Below, piece after piece: positions 1 to 5,174 of a stretch of 9,550 nt of DNA (its first letter is position 1; the number at the start of each line of letters is the position of its first letter). The stretch is from Prevotellaceae bacterium UBA7028. GTDB lineage: Bacteria > Bacteroidota > Bacteroidia > Bacteroidales > Bacteroidaceae. The stretch spans positions 1-9,550 of the forward strand of contig DLBF01000122.1 of NCBI GenBank assembly GCA_002494215.1, given 5' to 3'. The position numbers and the translations under genes are program-made. The notes beneath the pieces were generated by a model. The model was not told the DNA's origin. It did not search any database and saw only the letters and a list, made by a program, of their open reading frames with translations.

Positions 1-2
1 TA

Positions 3-30
3 GATGAGAGATGAGAGATGATAGATGATT
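3..30. repeat. Heptamer tandem array, GATGAGA-type, 4 units
   Basis: Four consecutive 7-base units are seen: GATGAGA, GATGAGA, GATGATA, GATGATT. The array may continue to the left of the window. Its third unit, GATGATA, is the reverse complement of a rotation of the ATCTATC unit at 245-279, so the two arrays form an inverted pair (perfect 16-bp match of 14-29 with 249-264). No coding role is visible. Confidence 0.8.
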
Positions 31-205
31 TTGAAATAATTTGACAATGGGAAAATTGCCCTCACCCTTCTCATAACGCTATAAGCCATAAGTATTTGTT
101 CCCACGTTAGGAAAAATAATTTCCCTAGTGAGGCAGTAAATTTTCTCTAACTGGGCAGTAAAACAGGGGCGAAAAGGCGTTCAGAAAATTGTTTACAATG
201 GAATC
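31..205. other. Non-coding stretch without a recognisable gene
   Basis: No convincing coding frame, tRNA or promoter is seen here. The only structure is a 9-base direct repeat, GGCAGTAAA, at 132-140 and 154-162 (22 bases apart, about two helical turns), and a small dyad GGAAA-N5-TTTCC near 108-122. These could be a protein-binding site but nothing supports a specific regulator. Any gene that this DNA controls to the left lies outside the window. Confidence 0.5.
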
Positions 206-233
206 GGTTAGTGGTTAGTGGTTAGCGGTTAGC
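206..233. repeat. Heptamer tandem array, GGTTAGT/C, 4 units
   Basis: Four perfect-register 7-base units are seen: GGTTAGT twice, then GGTTAGC twice, followed by one more G. The 11-mer AGCGGTTAGCG at its right end (224-234) recurs at 6654-6664 just after the GHL10 gene, so the motif is dispersed in this genome. The unit resembles telomere-like simple repeats, but there is no sign of a chromosome end. Confidence 0.85.
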
Positions 234-244
234 GACTTGAAACT

Positions 245-279
245 ATCTATCATCTATCATCTCTTATCTATAATCTATA
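245..279. repeat. Heptamer tandem array, ATCTATC-type, 5 units
   Basis: Five 7-base units are seen: ATCTATC, ATCTATC, ATCTCTT, ATCTATA, ATCTATA. It is the reverse-complement family of the array at 3-30. The two could pair as a long-range stem around the roughly 215-bp stretch between them, or could be recombination sites. Confidence 0.85.
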
Positions 280-323
280 ACAACTTTTCTCTTTTCATTT
301 TTCTCTTTTATCTCTTATTTATG

Positions 324-331
324 TATTTTTG
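324..331 (+). promoter_or_regulatory. Possible -7 promoter element for the hydrolase gene
   Basis: TATTTTTG matches the Bacteroidetes -7 consensus TAnnTTTG. The expected -33 TTTG about 20 bp upstream is only weakly met (a T-rich stretch near 297-305). If used, transcription would start near 336 and give a leader of about 170 nt that holds the AATTCAT array, the REP-like element and the RTTCAAY array. The match could be chance in such T-rich DNA. Confidence 0.4.
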
Positions 332-353
332 TAGCCAGAAAGTGATTGATAAT

Positions 354-413
354 AATTCACAATTCATAATTCATAATTAAGAGAGAAAAAATGACTCATA
401 ATTCATAATTGTG
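354..413. repeat. Heptamer array, AATTCAT-type, in two blocks
   Basis: Units at 354-381 are AATTCAC, AATTCAT, AATTCAT, AATTAAG. After a 12-base gap (382-393) the pattern resumes with a CAT, AATTCAT (400-406) and AATTGTG (407-413), ending directly at the REP-like stem-loop that begins at 416. The period is again 7. Confidence 0.75.
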
Positions 414-415
414 TT

Positions 416-473
416 GGCCGCACTCGTTATTTCGATATATCATTATAACGTTGTTACGACAATTATTGCGGCC
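416..473. repeat. REP-like cruciform/three-way-junction element
   Basis: An outer 7-bp perfect inverted repeat (GGCCGCA at 416-422, TGCGGCC at 467-473) encloses two inner dyads: CGTTAT (425-430) with ATAACG (445-450), and TTGT (451-454) with ACAA (459-462) around a TACG loop. The result is a compact fold of outer stem plus two hairpins. It lies between two heptamer arrays, directly before the hydrolase gene. Its GC-rich ends contrast with the AT-rich surroundings. A partial relative is at 5074-5088 (14 of 15 bases match the reverse complement of 424-438). It may be a dispersed REP/MITE-type repeat, or a structured leader of the hydrolase mRNA; copy number in the genome is unknown. Confidence 0.55.
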
Positions 474-476
474 CAT

Positions 477-504
477 GTTCAATATTCAATATTCAACGTT
501 CAAT
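477..504. repeat. Heptamer tandem array, RTTCAAY, 4 units
   Basis: Four units are seen: GTTCAAT, ATTCAAT, ATTCAAC, GTTCAAT. The array ends 3 bases before the chosen ATG of the hydrolase (508), where a ribosome would bind. Copy number changes here would alter the spacing of the translation start region. If the in-frame upstream ATG at 475 were used instead, the array would be translated and each 7-base step would shift the frame. Confidence 0.85.
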
Positions 505-507
505 GTC

Positions 508-1332
508 ATGAAACATACACTTCTTATTATAGCTTGCCTGCTTACGGCGGGTTTCTGTAACGCTCGAACAGAACGAGTGATTATTCAGGGGGACCACGGC
601 AAGTTGGTGGCCGACCTGCAAACACCGGACGTGATGCCCAAGCATTGCCCCATAGTGATTCTATGCCATGGTTTCACCAGCAACAGAAACGGCGGACTGG
701 AGCAGGGCATAGCTCATGAGCTGGAGGCCCAGGGCATTGCCAGCATCCGATTCGACTTCAACGGACACGGCGAGAGCGAAGGAGACTTTGTGCAGATGAC
801 CGTCCCCAACGAGATAGAGGATGCACACCATGTATATAACTGGGTGAAAGAAGACGGACGCTTTGGCAAGATAGGCATAGCAGGACACTCGCAAGGTGGT
901 GTTGTTACCGCCATGCTGGCAGGAAAGATGGGCAAGAAAGCTTTCAAGGGCGGCGTGGTGCTGCTGGCTCCAGCGGGTGTGATACGCGATGATGCCATCC
1001 GCGGAACAGTAGCGGGGCAACCTGTAAGCGAGGGCGACCCATTAGACCCTCCTGAATACGTTGAGGTTTGGGGCCATCACTTGGGACGTGACTACATCAA
1101 GTCGGCCTTCTGGCTACCCATCTACGAGACGGCAGCAGGCTACAAGGGTCCTGCCTGCATCATACATGGAACAGCCGATCGCACGGTTCCCTACACATAC
1201 GGTCTGCGCTTCCACCAACAATGGGAGAAGAGTGAATGGCATCTGCTGGACCGCTATGACCACGGCTTCGGTCCGCACCCCGAAGAGGCCATAAAAATAG
1301 CTGTTTCCTTCTTCAGAAAACAGCTAGAATAA
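508..1332 (+). CDS. Secreted alpha/beta hydrolase, feruloyl/cinnamoyl esterase-like
   Basis: The product has 274 residues and a signal peptide (about 1-19, cleavage after FCNA). It has the alpha/beta-hydrolase fold of the Hydrolase_4 / S33-like group. Visible motifs are the oxyanion HGF at 54-56, FDFNGHGESEG near 82-92, the nucleophile elbow GHSQG with Ser128, the acid Asp224 in HGTAD, and His252 in DHGF. The FDFNGHG and GHSQGGVV motifs and a lid-like insertion at about 160-205 resemble rumen/gut feruloyl or cinnamoyl esterases such as Est1E, as I recall that family; the substrate (hydroxycinnamate-arabinose ester or another short ester) is inferred. It probably acts in the periplasm. The start at 508 was chosen because it gives a clean signal peptide; in-frame ATGs at 475 and 409 only add unlikely residues. 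No Shine-Dalgarno is present. The 3' end also encodes the terminator of the converging operon. Confidence 0.88.
   Translation: MKHTLLIIACLLTAGFCNARTERVIIQGDHGKLVADLQTPDVMPKHCPIVILCHGFTSNRNGGLEQGIAHELEAQGIASIRFDFNGHGESEGDFVQMTVPNEIEDAHHVYNWVKEDGRFGKIGIAGHSQGGVVTAMLAGKMGKKAFKGGVVLLAPAGVIRDDAIRGTVAGQPVSEGDPLDPPEYVEVWGHHLGRDYIKSAFWLPIYETAAGYKGPACIIHGTADRTVPYTYGLRFHQQWEKSEWHLLDRYDHGFGPHPEEAIKIAVSFFRKQLE
1292..1326 (-). terminator. Intrinsic terminator of the cstA-cstA-omp operon
   Basis: Read on the minus strand, TAGCTGTTT (1326-1318) pairs perfectly with AAACAGCTA (1306-1298). Three more inner pairs (one G-U) are possible, leaving a GAAGA loop, for a stem of about 12 bp. It is followed directly by TTTTT (1297-1293). 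It begins 20 bases after the stop codon of the barrel-protein gene. It lies within the last codons of the opposite hydrolase gene. On the + strand the stem is shorter and has no T-run after it, so it should stop only the leftward transcript efficiently. Confidence 0.8.
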
Positions 1333-1346
1333 GGGGGATCGGAGGC

Positions 1347-1835
1347 TTAGAAATAGAATCCAAGACCAATCTTGAGTCCTACTTTTGTTCCATCAGAGAA
1401 CTTATTGAGGCAAGGCTCGAAATAGATGGCAGGCTCGATGCTGACATGCTGGTTCAGATAGTAGCAATAGCCAACCTCCAAGGGCAACTGCAAGAAATCA
1501 TTTTGAGCGACAGAATGACGATACTGCAAGCCTGCGCCCAAGAAAATACCATTAGACTGGAAATAATAACGGGCGCCGGCACCCAAGACAACTTCGTTAA
1601 AATCTGGTCCATCCTGCCACTTGTGATCATAGCCTAAAATACCATGAATCATCCATGAATCTTCAATAAAATAACCACCGTTTGCAGAAAATCCCAAGCC
1701 GAACTTTTCGCCTGTGCTATAAGAGATGTTCAAACCCGTGAGAGATGCACCCACATACTTGGTTCCTTTTTCGAACTGTGCAAAAGAACTCATAGAAACC
1801 ACTGCAAATAACAACAGCAAAAGACTCTTTCTCAT
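1347..1835 (-). CDS. Small outer-membrane beta-barrel protein
   Basis: The product has 162 residues. The signal peptide is about 1-19 (MRKSLLLLLFAVVSMSSFA, then Gln). The mature part is a series of short amphipathic strands with alternating aromatic and small residues and Gly turns (for example 45-54, 61-70, 81-93, 96-107, 116-126, 131-140, 151-162), and it ends in the aromatic residue Phe (GLGFYF), as usual for outer-membrane barrels. About eight strands fit the length, as in the OMP_b-brl (outer membrane protein beta-barrel) group. No enzymatic motif is seen. It is the last gene of the minus-strand operon, 44 bases after the second cstA, so it may be a pore or binding barrel for the same nutrient, but this is inferred from position only. 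It is preceded by an unusually strong Shine-Dalgarno sequence. Confidence 0.8.
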   Translation of the reverse strand: MRKSLLLLLFAVVSMSSFAQFEKGTKYVGASLTGLNISYSTGEKFGLGFSANGGYFIEDSWMIHGILGYDHKWQDGPDFNEVVLGAGARYYFQSNGIFLGAGLQYRHSVAQNDFLQLPLEVGYCYYLNQHVSIEPAIYFEPCLNKFSDGTKVGLKIGLGFYF

Positions 1836-1847
1836 AATAGTAATAAG

Positions 1848-1856
1848 ACCTCCTTT
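1848..1856 (-). promoter_or_regulatory. Strong Shine-Dalgarno before the barrel gene
   Basis: The minus strand reads AAAGGAGGT, a nine-base match to the consensus ribosome-binding sequence, 12 bases before the ATG at 1835. The spacing is longer than the usual 5-9. Bacteroidetes genes rarely carry such a site, and none of the other four genes here does. It may help internal re-initiation after the upstream cstA. Confidence 0.5.
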
Positions 1857-1879
1857 AACTCTGCTACGAGAGAACTGCT

Positions 1880-3349
1880 TTAAGGCCTTCGGCAGTTTAG
1901 GTTATATTGACTTTTATATTTGCTCTTCCAGATAAAGAATCCAATTGTACAGCACACCATCATCACGAAACCTGCTATCAGTCCCCACTTATAGGGTAAG
2001 CTAAAGCCCTCGGGAGCGACTGTGATGTAAGAGGTACAAACCACCGTCATGAACATGGCAGGCAAGAGGCAGATACAATACGCCTTTTGCTTGCGAGCCA
2101 GCCAAACCGTTGCTGCCCACAAGGTGATGCATGCCAGCGTCTGATTGAACCACGCAAAGTAACGCCACAGGACATTGAAGTCCATAAACATCAGGGAGGT
2201 GGCAATAGCAAAGAGGGGCAGACAGAGAGCCAACCTCGTCCAAACATTCTTCTGACCCATATGCAGGAAGTCGGCAGCAATCAGGCGGGCACTACGGAAA
2301 GCTGTGTCGCCACTGGTAATAGGAGCAGCCACCACGCCAAGAACGGCCAGAATGGCACCTATTGTACCCATCCAACCCACACTCACCTCGTTCACCACAA
2401 CAGCAGGATTACCCATAGAGGCCAATTTCTCGTAAGCCGTAGCACCAGCCTCGCCTGGCAACATACTGGCAAACTTGATAGTGGCAGCAGCCCATATAAG
2501 AGCCACAATACCCTCGGATATCATAGAGCCGTAGAAGATGGGGCGGCCGTATTTCTCGCTGGTAAGACAACGTGCCATGAGCGGGCTCTGTGTACCATGG
2601 AATCCGCTGATAGCTCCACAGGCTATGGTAATGCACAGCATGGGGAAGATGGGCAGGCCCTTGGGGTGATGAGAAACAAAAGGCTGGTCGGTAAGTTCAG
2701 GCAGCCATCCTTGTGCCGTATAAATATGCCATCCTATACCTATTGCCATTATCAGCAGGGCCAAACCGAACAAGGGGTAAATCTTGCCAATCAGTTTGTC
2801 TATGGGCAGGAATGTTGCTATCAGGTAATAGAGCAGTATTATCACAATCCAGAACCAATTGCTCCAAAGCCACCCTTGATCTGCAATCATATTATCGAGC
2901 AAAGCGGCTGGAGTGGTGATGAAGACGGTTCCCACCAATACCAAAAGGATCAGGGAACACAGACGCATCAGAATACGCATTCCCATACCCAGTTCGTCAC
3001 CTATCAGCTCAGGCAAGGATACACCGCCCTTGCGGACGCATATCATACCACACATATAGTCGTGAACAGCTCCGGCAAAGATACAACCAAAAACTATCCA
3101 CAAGTAGGCGGCAGGGCCGAAGAGGATACCCAGAATGGCTCCGAAGATAGGGCCCGTGCCGGCTATATTCAGAAACTGGATAAGGAAAACCTTCCAAGGG
3201 GAAATGGGCAGATAATCCACACCATCGCACTTGGCATAACAAGGCATGGAGGAAGTGTAATCCTTTGGGGAGAAAACTTTGTCAACAATGGCTCCGTAAA
3301 TAAGGTATCCCAGGAGCAATGCAATCAGGGCAAAAGTAAAGGTTACCAT
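1880..3349 (-). CDS. cstA: CstA-family carbon starvation / pyruvate-type transporter (second copy)
   Basis: The product is a polytopic inner-membrane protein of 489 residues, the short CstA form (E. coli CstA is about 700). Family signatures are seen in order: QFLNIAGTGPIFGAILG (58-74), HDYMCGM (96-102), GGVSLPELIGDELG (108-121), ACGAISGFHGTQSPLMAR (243-260), SEGIVALIWAAATIKF (278-293) and APITSGDTAFRSARLIAADF (342-361). About a dozen hydrophobic segments run from residue 3 to 473. Characterised relatives (E. coli CstA, BtsT) take up pyruvate, and CstA has been linked to peptide use; the substrate here is not known. It lies 11 bases downstream of its paralogue, so the two are surely co-transcribed. 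The start is the first Met of the hydrophobic N-terminus, aligned with the paralogue's MITFCIALA. It lacks a roughly 24-residue loop present in the paralogue. Confidence 0.92.
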   Translation of the reverse strand: MVTFTFALIALLLGYLIYGAIVDKVFSPKDYTSSMPCYAKCDGVDYLPISPWKVFLIQFLNIAGTGPIFGAILGILFGPAAYLWIVFGCIFAGAVHDYMCGMICVRKGGVSLPELIGDELGMGMRILMRLCSLILLVLVGTVFITTPAALLDNMIADQGWLWSNWFWIVIILLYYLIATFLPIDKLIGKIYPLFGLALLIMAIGIGWHIYTAQGWLPELTDQPFVSHHPKGLPIFPMLCITIACGAISGFHGTQSPLMARCLTSEKYGRPIFYGSMISEGIVALIWAAATIKFASMLPGEAGATAYEKLASMGNPAVVVNEVSVGWMGTIGAILAVLGVVAAPITSGDTAFRSARLIAADFLHMGQKNVWTRLALCLPLFAIATSLMFMDFNVLWRYFAWFNQTLACITLWAATVWLARKQKAYCICLLPAMFMTVVCTSYITVAPEGFSLPYKWGLIAGFVMMVCCTIGFFIWKSKYKSQYNLNCRRP

Positions 3350-3360
3350 AATTCTGTGTG

Positions 3361-4902
3361 TTATTCAATCTTTTTATTATCGTACCATACAAACAAAACA
3401 GTGAATACCGTTGTTATCACTGCAGCTATTATCTCGCTGGTTTCAACAGGAAGGCCAAAGCCATTGCCCTTGTCAACCAAGATGAACTCGCTGCTAACAC
3501 TCAGCATAAATACGGCAGGAAGGAAAGCTATGCACCAACTCCAACGTGGCAGGATGCCCTTGCCGTCTTTTCTGTGATGTAGATAATGCGTAATAGTGAA
3601 GAAGGTGAAGGTGGCCAGTACCTGATTGAACCAGCTGACGTAGAGCCAAAGAACCTTGAAGCTGCTGACATTGAGCATAAGGATGGCAATCAGGAACAGA
3701 GGCGCAGCCAGGAGAACGCGGCGCAGAACCGTCTTCTGACCGAATCCACTGAAGTCGGCACATATCAGACGGGCAGCGCGGAAGGCTGAACCACCAGTAC
3801 TCATGGGAGCAGCCACAATACCTAGAACAGCCAGCACAAGACCCGTACGTCCGAGCCAGTCATTACAGAGCATATTCACCAAAAGCGAGGGATCCATCTT
3901 GACCTCGGCAACCTGACCGTCGCGCACCACATGGGTCATGGTGTAATACAACTTCTCGTACGCATTACTGAAAGTATCTGTTATTCCGTAGAAAGAATTT
4001 ACGTCCAAAGCATCTACAAACTTGATGGATGCGGCAGCCCAAATCAAAGCCACAACACCCTCTGTTACCATAGCGCCATAGAAACAGCGCAGGCCATATT
4101 TCTCGTTCTTGATGCAACGTGCCATCATAGGACTCTGCGTAGCATGGAAACCACTGACGGCTCCACAGGCTATGGTAATGAAGAGGCCTGGGAAAAGTGG
4201 CGTGGCACCCTCTACAGGATACCAGTCTGTGAACGAATCGGCAAAGGATGGGATGCTTCCCTCGGGATGTGAAAAGATACCTATGCCCACCAACACAGCC
4301 ATCAGCAAAAGAGCGGCTCCGAAGATGGGATAGACGTTACCCACAATCTTGTCGATAGAGAAAACGGTAACAGCCAGATAGAAAAGGAAGATAAGCACCG
4401 TCCAGATAAGGCGTGTATCTGCAATGCCCACCAGCTGCACAGTCAGTTGGTCCATAAGGCCTGCAGGAATCATCACAAACGAGGCACCTACACAAATCAT
4501 AAGCACCAGCGTTACCACACGCATCACCAGACGACAGGTACCGCCCAGCTCATCGCCAATAATCTCGGGCAGAGAAGCGCCGTCTCGACGAATACTAATC
4601 ATTCCCGACATATAATCATGCATGGCACCGCCCAGCAAACAGCCCAAGACTATCCATAGGAATGCGGCAGGGCCATACAGAATACCCATCAAGGCACCAA
4701 AGATGGGACCTGTACCAGCAATATTCAGGAATTGTACGGTATAAACCTTCCACGTGGGCATGGGAATGTAATCTGTTCCATCAGGACGAGTGTAGCAAGG
4801 TGTCTTGCGGTCGGGATCTAACCCGAAAACCTTCTCTACAAACGTTCCGTAGAGAAAATATCCCAGCACTAGACAAGCCAATGCAATACAAAATGTAATC
4901 AT
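3361..4902 (-). CDS. cstA: CstA-family carbon starvation / pyruvate-type transporter (first copy)
   Basis: The product is a polytopic inner-membrane protein of 513 residues and the promoter-proximal gene of the operon. Matching signatures are QFLNIAGTGPIFGALMG (57-73), HDYMSGM (95-101), GASLPEIIGDELG (108-120), ACGAVSGFHATQSPMMAR (245-262), TEGVVALIWAAASIKF (280-295) and APMSTGGSAFRAARLICADF (365-384). Between the last two blocks it carries an extra loop (about 297-340) rich in polar and aromatic residues, probably outside the membrane, which the second copy lacks. The pair looks like an old tandem duplication that has diverged: the conserved blocks agree, while the loops and C-terminal 60 residues differ. 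Role by family: proton-coupled uptake of pyruvate or a similar small nutrient when preferred carbon is scarce; this is inferred. The start is close after a good promoter, with a leader of about 28 nt. Confidence 0.93.
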   Translation of the reverse strand: MITFCIALACLVLGYFLYGTFVEKVFGLDPDRKTPCYTRPDGTDYIPMPTWKVYTVQFLNIAGTGPIFGALMGILYGPAAFLWIVLGCLLGGAMHDYMSGMISIRRDGASLPEIIGDELGGTCRLVMRVVTLVLMICVGASFVMIPAGLMDQLTVQLVGIADTRLIWTVLIFLFYLAVTVFSIDKIVGNVYPIFGAALLLMAVLVGIGIFSHPEGSIPSFADSFTDWYPVEGATPLFPGLFITIACGAVSGFHATQSPMMARCIKNEKYGLRCFYGAMVTEGVVALIWAAASIKFVDALDVNSFYGITDTFSNAYEKLYYTMTHVVRDGQVAEVKMDPSLLVNMLCNDWLGRTGLVLAVLGIVAAPMSTGGSAFRAARLICADFSGFGQKTVLRRVLLAAPLFLIAILMLNVSSFKVLWLYVSWFNQVLATFTFFTITHYLHHRKDGKGILPRWSWCIAFLPAVFMLSVSSEFILVDKGNGFGLPVETSEIIAAVITTVFTVLFVWYDNKKIE

Positions 4903-4936
4903 ACTTATTTTACCTTATTTTCTTTCTAATCCACCG

Positions 4937-4967
4937 CAAAGATACAATTTAATTTATAAATTGGCAA
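4937..4967 (-). promoter_or_regulatory. Bacteroidetes-type promoter of the cstA operon
   Basis: On the minus strand a -33-like TTG (4967-4965, in AATTGCC) is followed after 20 bases by TATCTTTG (4944-4937), a full match to the -7 element TAnnTTTG. The predicted start is near 4930, about 28 bases before the ATG at 4902. The same octamer is used before the two + strand genes to the right. Confidence 0.75.
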
Positions 4968-4977
4968 TTTACCAATT
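4959..4977. promoter_or_regulatory. Inverted repeat over the -33 region of the cstA promoter
   Basis: AATTGG, seven bases, then CCAATT form a perfect 6-bp dyad. It overlaps the -33 element of the leftward promoter, where a repressor or activator could act. A palindrome AATTTATAAATT (4951-4962) overlaps it on the left. The DNA is very AT-rich, so chance dyads are common here. Confidence 0.35.
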
Positions 4978-5064
4978 ATTTTTTTACAAATTACCCGTTT
5001 ATTTTCATTAAGTCTCACAAGCATAGCTTGTTTTAGCGACAAGACGCGAAGACTTTAATTAAAC

Positions 5065-5096
5065 ATTATCGAAATATCGAAATTACGAAATATCGC
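5065..5096. repeat. Octamer tandem array, AATATCGA-type, 4 units
   Basis: Four 8-base units are seen: ATTATCGA, AATATCGA, AATTACGA, AATATCGC. The array lies between the divergent cstA and GHL10 promoters. Its middle (5074-5088) matches 14 of 15 bases of the reverse complement of part of the REP-like element (424-438). It could be a remnant of that repeat family or a binding array. Confidence 0.7.
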
Positions 5097-5162
5097 CAAC
5101 TCGATTACAAACAGTAAACAAACTTATAAACTCAATCTTTTCTTTTTTATCTCATAATTTAT

Positions 5163-5170
5163 TATCTTTG
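5163..5170 (+). promoter_or_regulatory. -7 promoter element of the GHL10 gene, next to its ATG
   Basis: TATCTTTG fits TAnnTTTG and ends only 4 bases before the ATG at 5175. Transcription would then start at or within a few bases of the ATG, which implies a leaderless or nearly leaderless mRNA. The -33 part is weak (a T-rich stretch about 5137-5148). Confidence 0.6.
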
Positions 5171-5174
5171 TCGC

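Noticed and set aside
3..504. Repeat arrays read as a CRISPR array
   Set aside because: Units are 7 bases, contiguous, without spacers, and no cas gene is present.
409..507. Longer N-terminus of the hydrolase starting at 409
   Set aside because: It would translate the REP-like element and the heptamer array and bury the signal peptide inside the protein. The Met at 508 gives a normal signal peptide.
1873..1897. Inverted repeat AACTGC-N13-GCAGTT around the stop codon of the second cstA as a terminator
   Set aside because: The stem has only 6 bp with a 13-base loop and no T-run follows on the minus strand; the operon very likely continues into the barrel gene.
2087..3577. A 496-codon open frame on the + strand, antisense to both cstA genes
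   Set aside because: It is rich in His, Gln and Gly, has no domain motif, crosses the gap between the two cstA genes, and is what a GC-biased third position of the opposite frame produces. The cstA frames have clear family signatures.
5017..5031. Hairpin ACAAGC-ATA-GCTTGT in the divergent intergenic region as a terminator or sRNA
   Set aside because: It follows no gene on either strand at a fitting distance, and the stem is short; nothing supports an RNA gene.
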